A stretch of DNA of 64,000 bases from Leptobrachium leishanense (Eukaryota; Chordata; Amphibia; Anura; Megophryidae). The stretch's first letter is position 1; every line of letters starts with the position of its first letter. The notes beneath the pieces were generated by a model that searched no databases, was not told the DNA's origin, and was given only the letters and a program-made list of their open reading frames with translations. The stretch spans positions 62,055,422 through 62,119,421 of the forward strand of contig CM019069.1 in the NCBI GenBank assembly GCA_009667805.1, in the 5' to 3' direction. The position numbers and the translations under genes are program-made. Shown piece after piece: positions 1-10,477 of the stretch.

Positions 1-669
1 GCGATCGGCGCCACTCGGCAGCCGATCGTTATCTGGCTCCGGTGGGGGCCGCCATCTTGGATGGCGGCTCCACCTCCGGGTTCCCCCTCTGCTCCTGACA
101 TGTCGCGCATAGCATGATGATGTCAGATAGCCGGGGAACCCCTAGCTGCCCGGGTATTTCCCAAGGAAACCCCCTGGTGGAGATAAGGGGTTAATTGAGC
201 ATGGCCTTTCGAATGATACCAAACATGACCATGTTTAAAGTAAAAGGAGACTTAAAAAAATTAAAATAAATAAAAAAAATAAAAACATGGGTTTTTTTGT
301 GTGTTGTTTTTATTAATACAGCAATATTGTTCACATTTCAATTATAAAGTGAACAATGATACTGCACTAATGATTTTTTTCTATGGGGTGCGTTTGCAAA
401 AAAATCACATAATTCCCCCCAAAAAATTTAACGAGTCCCCATTTCTAATTTTTGTACAAGTGCACCCCATAGAAAATATAACCGCAAACGCTCATGTGAA
501 AAAATGTGAAAAAAAAACACTTTACGCACTGTAAATGATTGAAAATTCTAATTTTATTGCATTTTTGTTATAAAATGCAGGCAGGACATGAAGTATACAT
601 ATAAAAATTATATATTATGAATCTGCGGAGTCTGCCGGAAAGAACGATATATAATATGTCTGGGTCATG

Positions 670-1255
670 TGTGACAAAACCATCACTTCAAAGTTTATTT
701 TACATTTATTTTGCTTTACAGTTTATTGTATCTGTATATAAGGTAGAGTGTTTGTTCTGTGTGCCCTGTTACCTGATGTCTGTGTTTTATTAATATTCCC
801 TTATGTGGTTCTTGTACAGTATTGTTTCTGTGTACCTTCTCTCTGTATAGTGTACATCTCTGTATTAGCTGTCCTCTGTCTTTCTATTGTACACCTCAGT
901 GGCTACCCCCTCTCTGTAAGAAGACTCCTTGGTTTCCCTCTAGTCCTAGCACTGTTTAGATAAGACGCCTGTGTAAACATTCCATTGTGCTGGATGGCTC
1001 TTTATATTTTTTTCCCTACTTGATCTCATCTGTAATGTTTTCTTTAAGGGAGGGGGTTGAGTCTCAACTGTGTTTTACCTTTGTGTGTCTAAAGTGAAAA
1101 TAAAGCATTCTCCATTTGGATTTTGAATCAGCAACAACTACTCAACAGTATACATGTCGTCTATTCTGTGGGTTTGTACGAAAATCTCCTGTGTACAGCG
1201 GGAAGGGGCGTTCAGACGGAGGGTACAGAGCTTGGGGTTCCCACAGTTCGTAACA
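670..1255 (+). repeat. 5' LTR
   Basis: 586 bp, bounded by TG...CA, matched along its length by 2,863-3,577 apart from the extra inverted segment there. An AATAAA signal lies at about 1,099, plausible as the poly(A) signal. Confidence 0.85.
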
Positions 1256-1373
1256 CTGGTGGCAGCGGTGGGATTGCCCTTTCCAGCTGGAGGAACTGGA
1301 GACCAACGGCTCGAGTGGGTGCAGACCAGAGCGAGATGGAGATTCTCGAGGAAAATATGGACCGAACCCCAGC

Positions 1374-2440
1374 ATGGACCTGTTCCAGAGCGTGTGGACA
1401 GAGGTCTGCTTGTTGCAGCAAGAGAAAGCTGTGTGGGGTGAGGACAAGATTGGCACTCAGGATGTGGAGTGCAACGAAGACGAGTTCTCGGTCTGGATCA
1501 AGCCAAAGGACATTTGCAGTCAGGAGGATTGCCTGGTAAGAGAGAGTGAACTCTTCACCAGTGATTTATTGGGAGGTTGGGAAGCCGGCCCAGACAGCAC
1601 ACAGTGTGTTCCAAGCCAGGGATGGCTGAGGGAGCTGAGGGAGCTGAGGGAATTGTTTGGGCCAGCAATGGACTCTATCGTTGTGGGCAAGACGGAGGTC
1701 CCCACTGGCAAATTGCTGGAATGCTTGGCAGTATGCCCAGAACCCCAGCAGAGTACTCCCATCCGGGGATGGGTGGAGGAGCTTGAAGGCCTTGATTTTG
1801 TTGAGCAAGTCATGGACTCTATGGTGGTAGGAGAAACTAAGGCCCTTCCCCCTGCAAAGGAAAGATGGGGACAACTGGCCCAGGTCCCCAGCTGGAGATG
1901 GAAGGCGCTCCAGAGGTTGTGGACGACAGTTTGTTGGGGGAGGAGCTTTCTGCCACCATAGCGGAAGAGTTGGTATTAGGGCAGAGAGTTACGGATTTCT
2001 GTCCTCAATCGGCTGGCACAGTTTTCTGGGGAAAGGAGGAGAACCACTTGCTCGTACAGGAGTCCAAGGAACCTGCAGCCACCTCCTTAACTCAGCTAAA
2101 GAGCGAGCCTCAGGGAGGGGAGACAGTTGGCCTCACTCCCCAGTGGCAGAGTTTACCCCAGGAAGAGAGTACAGGTGGTACTTCTCCACAGCAGAATTTG
2201 GTGCTCCAGTTTGAGGGTGAGGATGGCCCCTTCTCCCAGCAACAGGATGCTGCTGACCCCCTTTCCCAAATGGCGGAGGATGCCTGTTGGGGGATTATAG
2301 ATGAGACTCTGGATTCCAAGTGTGTGCCCTCTGGGTGCTGGGCAGTTGGCGCAGATTCCCAACCATTGACTGTGGAGATACCAGCCATTCTCTCCAGCAG
2401 AAGCGACATCATACAGCAGATGCCGGGGTCGGCAGGGTGA
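1374..2440 (+). pseudogene. Internal reading frames of the LTR element (unknown, acidic)
   Basis: Two overlapping frames (1,374-1,961, 195 aa; 1,865-2,440, 191 aa) are rich in Glu, Gln, Gly and Pro. They look like one frame broken near 1,870. I recognise no zinc knuckle or enzyme motif, so a gag-like role is only a guess from position. Confidence 0.4.
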
Positions 2441-2862
2441 GTGACTTGTGCTCAGTTATGATGTTTTCTGGACCATTTTGTAGCAGTGAGAAGCTACCAT
2501 GATCCTGGTCCCAGGCCAAAGTGCACCCCTTGGGGATTGAGGGAATTGCTGTGGGGTGGGCTCCTTTTGAATGTTTTTGGGAGGGGGGAAATTTTAGGGT
2601 GCCCACTAACAAACATTTTATGCCTGTGGACTGCGGTGGCCTGTTGCCTGCGCACTGGACAAGAGGGGTGTCTTGCCTCTTACCCCGGGACTATGGACCC
2701 ACAACCCTGCAGTGACTGTCAGACCCCACTGATGTTGGTTGTGTGCCAGCACCATGGACCTTTGCTGTTGGTGCAAAAATGGACCGAGTGAAAGGGTCTT
2801 GTCAGTGGCAAGCGATCCGTTGGGATCAAAGCTCGCCCTGACGCTCTGGAAGGTGGGACATA

Positions 2863-3577
2863 TGTGACGAAAACCATCACTTCAAAGTTTATTTTACATT
2901 TATTTTGCTTTACAGTTTATTGTCTCTGTATATTAGTTAGAGTGTTTGTTCGGTGTGCACTATTGCCTGATGTCTGTGTTATATTAATATTCCCTTATGT
3001 GATTATTGTAGAGTATTGTTTCTGTATACCATCTCTCTGTATAGTGTACATCTCCTGTATAAGCTGTCATCTGTCATTCTATTGTACTCCTCCGTGGCTA
3101 CAATATTAATATAACACAGACATCAGGCAATAGTGCACACCGAACAAACACTCTAACTAATATACAGAGACAATAAACTGTAAAGCAAAATAAATGTAAA
3201 ATAAACTTTGAAGTGATGGTTTTCGTCTCTGCAAGAAGACTCCTTGGTTTCCCTCTACTAGTCCTAGCACTGTTTAGATAAGACGCTTGTGTAAACACTC
3301 CATTGTGTTGGATGGCTTTCTATTGTTCTGACTGGAGACTCTTCATCTTATCTGTAATGTATTCTTTAAGGGTGGGGGTTGAGTCTCAACTGTTTTTTAC
3401 CCTTGTTTGTCTAAAGTGAAAATAAAGCATTCTCCATTTGGATTTTAAACCAGCAACAACTACTCAACAGTATAGGTGCCGTCTATTCTGTGGGTTTGTA
3501 CGAAAATCTCCTGTGCGCAGCGGGAAGGGGTGTTCAGACGGAGGGTACAGAGCTTGGGGTACCCACGATCCGTAACA
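2863..3577 (+). repeat. 3' LTR carrying inverted duplication
   Basis: 715 bp. It aligns with the 5' LTR except for a foreign segment at 3,102-3,227, which is the exact reverse complement of 2,866-2,991 in the same LTR. Confidence 0.85.
3102..3227 (-). repeat. 126-bp perfect inverted repeat of 2,866-2,991
   Basis: Reading 3,227 back to 3,102 on the minus strand reproduces 2,866-2,991 base for base. The arms are 110 bp apart. It replaces about four bases that are present in the 5' LTR. Confidence 0.93.
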
Positions 3578-3699
3578 TCATGTAATAAAACGTGGCTTCT
3601 AAACGCGTTTAAACATGATGAGCAAAAGCAGTAAAAATTAGCTCAGCACACAGCGGTGAAATGTCTCAGCAGTGAAGGGATTAATAACCCTGCAGGTCA

Positions 3700-4703
3700 A
3701 AATAGTTAAGCCAGAACAATTCTCCCATTTATCTCACTTTCCAAATCTGCTGTTTGGTCTACATTGTTCTCTTCTCCTGTCAATTCTCCTGAGTTTCACC
3801 TTTTAGTGAATAGACCTGTTATTCTTCTTGGTCATGCAGCCCCACATACTCTCACACAAAATCTAAATCAATATATACACACTTTGAAAATTATAATTAT
3901 CCCGACACATCACACCAGATATGCAAGTGACGGCACAATGAAAATATTTTCAAATTTGACAAGTTTGCATTGCCTCAAAGTTAAATTTCGTGTTGGTGAC
4001 ACCCACGGCACTTCAAATTTTGCTCCTGTGCCTCTTAGGCAAATAAATATGTAAACAACGTGTACATAAACACAAAGCTGAGACAGACATTAAAGACCTA
4101 TTAAGGCTATTTATGTCAATAACAAATGTTATTTAGAACAAAAGCAAAGTATCTTATTTGCACTGAACGATTTCTAACAACATTTATTAAAGTTTAGAGA
4201 CGCCCTTCTGATCCCATCTGGCCGCCTTGCTATGCGCAATTAGTCCGCTCAGCGCTGCAGGTTTCGATCCTCCTAATGGAGGATTGCGCTTTGCAGCCCC
4301 GTCGAACGTGTGGCATAGTGCTTCCACGGGGAGGCTTGCTGCACAGATGCAGTACGGCCGCTGTTGTGCGCAATTCATGCATGCGAAGCAGTGTGCGGAC
4401 GGCCCCGTCGCAGCATCACAATGAGAAGATTTTTAACATTGAAATCTATGGGATTTGCCTGATTTGAACCTGGCAAATGAAAGCACCGAACATCAGGGCA
4501 TTTCTCTGCTGTTCATTGTTCTCTGAATAGATTAACCATTGCTTCTCGATGGGATTTCACTGCTGCCGGACAGGCACTGTATTTAGCGAACTGCCTGCTT
4601 TTTGAAAATCCGAATGGCCACGAAATTGCATCGTTCAAGGAAATTCACTGTTCACTGCAATTTCAGGGCCAGATCGTCTCTCTGAATAACCCTGTTAGAT
4701 TAT
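3700..4703. other. Gene-free stretch with small repeat fragments
   Basis: 3,715-3,815 is a partial copy of the small MITE at 4,704-4,887 (ends AGTGAATAGACCTG). 4,195-4,430 is GC-rich and holds a hairpin around CGATCCTCCTAATGGAGGAT, similar to the MITE at 58,275-58,519. 4,430-4,700 resembles 18,060-18,300. No gene seen. Confidence 0.5.
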
Positions 4704-4887
4704 CAGGTCTATTCACTAAAAGGTGAAACTCCGTAGAATTGGATAAATGAAAATTCTAGCTGAATCAAAATGGCCAAACCAGAAAAATTCTCCCATTTAT
4801 CTCACTTTCCAAATCGGCTATTTGAACTAGATTGTTCTCTGCTCCTGCCAGTTCTCCTGAATTTCACCTTTTTAGTGAATAGACCTG
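4704..4887. mobile_element. Small MITE (family C), complete copy
   Basis: 184 bp with inverted ends CAGGTCTATTCACTAAAAGG and its complement, flanked by TAT on both sides (4,701-4,703; 4,888-4,890). Other copies: 19,192-19,377 (flanked by TAG), 3,715-3,815 (partial) and 6,312-16,410 (split). Confidence 0.8.
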
Positions 4888-5102
4888 TATGACTAAAACT
4901 ACATTGAAATTTGCTGTCAAAATTAACATTGTCCTAGACACACATTACTATTTCATGCATTGGAAAACGTGCTGCCCTGTAACAAGTATAATTCATATAT
5001 GCTGCATGTAGGAAATCAAGTCCGGTCACCTTGGGTTCCTTTATTTCTGTCCTGCAATTAATGATTGTCCTCTAAAACAACATTTTTCTCTGCTGGGTTT
5101 TA

Positions 5103-6285
5103 GGCTAGGGTCAGACGAACGCAGTCTGAGCGCACTCTGCATGCGTGCACAACGGACGGACGTTCTGACGGAAGATACTGTAGACACCACACAGTCCGTT
5201 TTATATGACAGACGTAGAAAAAAGGGAACTATGGGAAACAAAATTAATATGAAAAAAGATCTGAAAAGGCATTTTTTGCGTCAAGGTGCTGGACGTCACA
5301 ACTGCGCTGCGTCTGACGTCTCCTCATCATGCACACAGAACGCTACGCGGATGTGGTGGACGTGGCGTACTCTGCGCGTCTGTGTTAGCAGTTTTACACT
5401 CTTGCCTAACTTGTGTCCGTTTGTTACGTGCGTTGTGCGTGTGCAGTTCGGTGCGTACGCACATAGGGCTCTATTACATTCTTCGCAGAAAAATGTGCGC
5501 GTGTGCAAAAATGCATTAATGCGAGGGGAAAACCCTTCGGGCTGACCGTTAAATTACGACGTTCGCGCAAACGATGCGTGTTAATGTCTAAGGCGAGTTA
5601 TCCTGCGCTAGCGAAACTTTGTGCGCGCATCCCATACTTAACATTGTGAGCGCAAATCGTGCACTAGTACGGGGATGGTATTACAATCGATGCGCAACTT
5701 TTTACGAACAATGTTTGCGCGCATAATTTTAGCGTCTTTGAAAAGCTGGTGGTAACTGCAAATCTGAACGTCCTGGCCAAAACGAAATACACCAGCATGA
5801 AAAAAAAATACAGCACAGTATAGTTACACATTCTACACATACCCAAACAAAAAAAAATGGAGTGGTTGTGTGTGTTTTTTTTATTGCTGCAGCATCATAT
5901 ATACTCAGATTGATTTTGGCAGGCGCAAAAACTGAACGGGAGACAATTGTGGTTCTTAATTCTGATTGGCTGAATCACGTGAAAAAATAGTCTGCCCACC
6001 GATTTCTGCGCGCAGCGATAATTTGCGCTAGTTTTTGCACGTCTTTTTTTACGCACGATATTTTTTGACGGATGAAAAAATGCGCTCGGATCGTAATACC
6101 TGCGTTAATTTACACGCGTTAACATTTAACGCTGCGCGCAAAAAAAATTGCACGGCGCGTACGAATTTGCGCGGAGAATGTAATAGAGGCTGTAGTGTGT
6201 GGGTCTCTATTGCTCATGATGCTACGACGGACGTTAAACTGTGCGGCAACACTGACGTGATCACTGCGTTCATCTGACACGGGCC
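5103..6285. mobile_element. Harbinger-like MITE (family A), interrupted by a second MITE
   Basis: Ends GGCTAGGGTCAGACGAACG and, inverted, CGTTCATCTGACACGGGCC; flanks TTA and TTT, near the TWA duplication seen for other copies. Its outer parts resemble 17,522-17,959. A family B element occupies 5,466-6,191. It is CpG-rich with no coding capacity. Confidence 0.7.
5466..6191. mobile_element. MITE (family B), copy 1
   Basis: Ends GGGCTCTATTACATTCTTCGC-like on the left and its inverted form (GAATGTAATAGAGGCT) on the right. Similar in ends and length to 25,286-25,970. Flanks ATA/GTA are close to a 3-bp duplication. No coding capacity. Confidence 0.65.
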
Positions 6286-6623
6286 TTTGAGAAAACACAT
6301 GACAAATCATACAGGTCTATTTACCAAATGGTGATGGTGGGAATTTGGCAGAAGAGCTCAATTTAGGCTGAGGTCAGACTAACGCATTTTTAACGTGCGT
6401 TTAGGCTCACTTAATCACGGCCGCAGCAGCAGCAAATGATGGGCAATGACGGCCAATATACTAAGTAACGCATTTTTTCGAGAACGCAGAACCGCTAGTA
6501 CTGACGTACAGAGTGCGCTGCGTCCGCTAGCGGCGTGTTTGCGTGATTAGGAGACGTCAGACGCTGCTAATGTCAAGAGGACTTTTTTATTTTTGCTCCT
6601 GTTTGGAGATTTTTTGGACAATA

Positions 6624-6685
6624 ATGCACCTAAATATACCGACTGAGGAAGGCTGTTAATGCCGAAACGCGTCTCGGTAACGCAT
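6624..6685 (+). ncRNA. Hammerhead ribozyme-like motif H1
   Basis: Core CTGAGGA (6,643-6,649) and GAAA (6,664-6,667), with cleavage triplet GTC at 6,671-6,673. Stem I pairs TACCGA (6,637-6,642) with TCGGTA (6,674-6,679), then across an internal loop ATGC (6,624-6,627) with GCAT (6,682-6,685). Stem II is GGC/GCC with one extra A at its base. Stem III is the self-complementary ACGCGT, so short that cleavage may need dimers. Known hammerheads require CUGANGA, GAAA and a UH site; all are here. Confidence 0.75.
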
Positions 6686-7614
6686 CTGTCCATTCTTTAA
6701 TATGCAATTGATTTTTTAATTTTTTAATACATAATAAATTTTATATGGTTTATATTCTATTGACTACTCTCCTTGGATATATACTTACCACCGCTTGAAA
6801 GCTCCTGATATCTGGCCCTCAGACGGTTGGGAAGAGGTTCTGGGTATCCACCATAGTGTACCTGACGCTGTATTGAGTGAGCCTGTGTGGAAGAGGCTCC
6901 ATATCTGGTGAGTTCAATACATTATTACCTCTTTTTATCATAATACGGTAATATACTATGGGAGCGCTGTCTATTATCTTATTGTAGCCATCGCAACCAG
7001 AGTTGAAGATTTAAGAAGGGATACACCACCCTCTATATGGCTGGAAGCCCCTAAACCTAGAGCCAGGAATTTTTTGGGCTCTTATAAATGTGAGTTTCCA
7101 TATTCCTATGAGTGATTTATTTGCCATATTTAATTTGGATTTTCTGCATGATTATTTCTTCATTTTGTCTCTCCCCTCGAATCTTTTTTTTTTTTTTTTT
7201 TACATTTTTCTTTCACTTTTTTCTCCTTTCTGGCTATCCTCTCCACTATTGAGAGCCGGCAAGAGATACACAGACCAAGAAAGGAGGACTATATTTGTGC
7301 ATCGCTTGAACCTAAAGAGAAGTAAATTTTAAGGAATTTTTCCCACTGGTATTCATACTGTTGTATTGGATATCATTGAATTTGCACATTTTGCACATTT
7401 GGACACTGGTGCACTTTATAGACTCTCTTATACCCATCGCACTGCTGGAATTTTATATATTGTTGCACTTTACTGTGTTCTATGGCATATTGCACTTTTA
7501 TATGTGTACATTGATTGAATATTTGTCACCTTAAGATTGAAGCACTTTAAGACTGAAGCACTTTATGTTTGATATACCTCTTTGTTGAAGTCTACCTTTA
7601 ACCCCTTAAGGACC

Positions 7615-8100
7615 CAGGACGTACCATGTACGTCATTGCAGCGGGTCTCTTTTAGACCCGCTGACGTACATGGTACGTCCTGCGGTTTTTTGAGCGCTGG
7701 AAGCGATCGGATCGCTTCCAGCAGCTCAAACGCCATTGCAGGATGCCTGGGAGTCCAGGCATCCGTGCAATGGCGGTGAGAAGTGCCGGGGCACTTTGTG
7801 ATCGCTCCCCGGGAGCGATCAACATCCGGTTTCACCGGAGAGGTGCCCGGCACTTCTAGAGAGCGCTGGAAGCGATCGGTATCGCTTCCAGCTGCTCTGT
7901 GTATATTGCAGGGATGCCTCGACATCGAGGCATCCTTGCAATATGCTTACCTGCCGCCGGTCCGCTAAGTGATCGCTCCCCCCGAGCTATCACTTCCGGT
8001 AGCGGCAGGAAGTACTGAGTGCCACGAGGTATCGTGGCACTCAGTACAAAACGATCACATGAGTGATCAGGTGCTCTGCTGGGTGCCTCGAGGGAGCAGA
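7615..8100. repeat. Chain of consecutive hairpins in the piggyBac left end
   Basis: About eight adjacent inverted repeats: 7,617-7,681 (GACGTACCATGTACGTC-type arms), 7,692-7,730, 7,731-7,776, 7,780-7,857 (nested), 7,861-7,897, 7,905-7,943, 7,952-8,010 and 8,014-8,046. Most arms are 12-20 bp and almost perfect. 7,692-7,730 and 7,861-7,897 are related copies. Confidence 0.8.
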
Positions 8101-8631
8101 GTAAAAAAAAGTGTAAAAAAAGTAAAAAAAAGAAAAATAAAAATCAATAAAAAGGTATAAAATAAAATAAACTGACAGCCAAGATGGCGCTGCCCTTCTA
8201 AGGGCAGGGTCATCTTGGGGCTGAGTGGGATGTTCCTAGCCTACCTCATCAGAGAGGCAGGCTAGCAACATCCAATCAGAAGTAAAAAAAAATCAAAATA
8301 AAATTTCTAATTTGTCAGGTCAGGTCAATATTTTGTAAATATTGGCTCTGACCTCTGTGATTCTCCCTCCCTCTCCTCACTTGTGTTTTGGTGAGCGAGA
8401 GAGAGAGATAAATTGAGGCAGATTTAGAGAGATTTTAGTGAGATTAGAAAAATTTAGGCAGATTTAGAGAGATTTTAGGGAGATTTAGAAGAATTGAGGC
8501 AGGTTTAGAGTGATTTAGAGAGATTTAGGTGTTTATTTGTATTTTCTTGTGAAACCCAACGGTTCTTCTAAGAACCAACTATCCGCTTATTATATATAAT
8601 AATTATAAAATTTTATAATCTATTATATATA

Positions 8632-10344
8632 ATGTCTGAGAGGGTGTACAGCGCCGAGGAGGCATATGCCATCCTGGCGTCAGAATCTGAGGCATCTGCG
8701 TCAGACTCCGACCCTGATTTCGACCCTGCCAACTGCTCAGAGACGTCGCTAGATACATCATCTACGCTGGCTGATGTATCTAGTGATGTTTCTGATGCAG
8801 ATCCTGGGTCACCACCTGCCAGCAGGAGACGCACAGCTCCAGCTGAGGAGTGGTAGTGCCTCATCGCCAGAGGCCAGATATCCCTCCTTTCACGGCAAAT
8901 CCTGGCATCAATATTGATGTTGCAGGATTTACCGCCACACAGTTTTTGCAGGTGTTTATGGGGGATGATTTGTTGGGCCACATCGTGGCCCAATCAAATC
9001 TGTATGCCATCAGCATTGTGCTGCGACGCCAGACTCCTACTTGGCAAGGCAGCAATGGACCCCGCTAGATGTGCCAGAATTTCTGAAATTCTGGGCACTT
9101 ACTATGCTGATGGGCATCATAAAGAAGCCCTCAATTCGCTCCTACTGGAGCAGAAGCCCCATCTGCTCTACCCCCATTTACCCCCAATCAATGTCACGTA
9201 GAAGGTATGAAAACATTTTGCGTTTCATGCACTTCAGTGACAACAGCCTGTGCCCTCCTAGAGAGCATCCCCAGTTTGACAGGCTGTATAAAATCCGCCC
9301 CCTGATTACCCACTTCGCCGCCAGGTTTGCAGAGGCTTATACACCTGGAAAGAATATCTGCGTGGATGAATCCCTAATGAAATACAAGGGAAGGCTGGGA
9401 TTCAAGCAGTATATTCCTTCCAAACGCTCCAGGTATGGAGTGAAGGTGTATAAGCTCTGTGACAGCGAGAGTGGTATACTCAGGCCTTCCGGGTGTACGA
9501 GGGAAAGGATAGTAGCCTTGACCCTCCAGGTTGCCCAGAACACATGGGAACCAGTGGCAAGATTGTGTGGGACCTACTTTTTCCCCTCATGAACAAAGGG
9601 TACCACTTGTATGTTGATAATTTTTATACAAGTGTCCCTTTGTTCAAGCTGCTGTATTGTTTTGATACAGCAGCATGCGGTACTGTTCGCAAGAACCGCG
9701 TAGGTTTCCCAGTACAGCTTGTCCGCACCCGGTTAAAAAGGGGGGAGACCTCAGCTCTGCGCCAAGAGGAGCTGTTGGCGGTCAAGTACAGAGACAAGAA
9801 GGATGTATACCTTCTATCCACCATCCACACTGAGAGGTCTGTGGAGGTCTCTGTACGTGGCAGAGCTGAGCGCATCAGGAAGCCAGTGTGCATCAAAGCC
9901 TATAACCGGCATATGGGTGGGGTTGATCTGGCAGATCAGCTGCTCCAGCCCTACCAGATTATGCGGAAGTCAAGGGCCTGGTACAAAAAGGTTGCAATTT
10001 ACCTGATGCAAATTGCAACCCACAATGCCTTTTTGCTCTGCAAAAAGGCAAACCCCGGAGTGACGCTGTCCTTTTTACAGTTTCAGCTCCAGGTCATTTC
10101 GGGGCTTTTGTACCAGGATGCACCTGCTCCCCGGGCGGTGATGGGGGACAGAGTTGGGGCTACGCATTTTATTTATAAAATCCCCCCTACTGAGGGCAAA
10201 CAGAAACCCCAAAAAAGGTGCAGGGTGTGTTTCAAGAGGGGGCAGAGGAGAGACACAATCTTTTACTGCCCAGAATGCCCTGGACAACCCGGTCTGTGTC
10301 TTGGGGACTGTTTCAAGATATATCACACTGTGCGTGATCTGTGA
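8632..10344 (+). pseudogene. piggyBac transposase, frameshifted
   Basis: DDE-type transposase cutting and joining at TTAA. The N-terminus (8,632-8,856) is Ser/Asp/Glu-rich, as in piggyBac proteins. The catalytic domain is visible in frames 3, 2 and 1 in turn, with the three Asp codons at 9,365-9,367 (CVDES), 9,616-9,618 (YVDNFYTS) and 9,925-9,927 (GGVDLADQ). The C-terminus (10,215-10,320) holds the Cys-rich zinc-binding domain, ending close to the family's usual ~580 aa. At least three frame changes (near 8,850, 9,045 and 9,490) and a stop after codon 74 make it non-functional as it stands. Frame 1 from 9,493 to the stop is open for 283 codons. Confidence 0.92.
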
Positions 10345-10477
10345 TTTTTTTTTTCCTTTCTATTTTTTCTCACACTCCAGTTAGTTAGTTCAGTTTAGTT
10401 TTTTTTTTTCTTTTACTGCACCAGACTTTTACATTTTATTCGTACATTTTTATGTTCTACAATTGGTTCTGTATTTT

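Larger units (their letters stand above)
670..3577 (+). mobile_element. Non-autonomous LTR retrotransposon (gypsy-like ends)
   Basis: The element starts TGTGAC and ends GTAACA, between 5-bp target duplications TCATG (665-669 and 3,578-3,582). The LTRs are 670-1,255 and 2,863-3,577; the 3' copy is longer because of an inverted duplication. The internal part (1,256-2,862) lacks recognisable protease, reverse transcriptase or integrase, so it needs proteins from another element. A possible primer site TGGTGGCAGCGGTGGGAT follows the 5' LTR; the tRNA primer was not identified. Confidence 0.85.
1..3684. mobile_element. TTAA-type (piggyBac-like) non-autonomous element, left end off window, interrupted
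   Basis: Positions 1-669 and 3,583-3,684 are similar to 42,000-42,814, a complete TTAA-bounded element. The right end reads CTCAGCAGTGAAGGGATTAA at 3,665-3,684. The GC-rich left part is made of hairpins, for example around 30-60 and 150-230. A full LTR element sits between the two parts. No transposase coding is seen. Confidence 0.75.

Noticed and set aside
1123..1539. 138-codon frame crossing the 5' LTR boundary
   Set aside because: Begins in the LTR and overlaps the likelier frame from 1,374; no domain.
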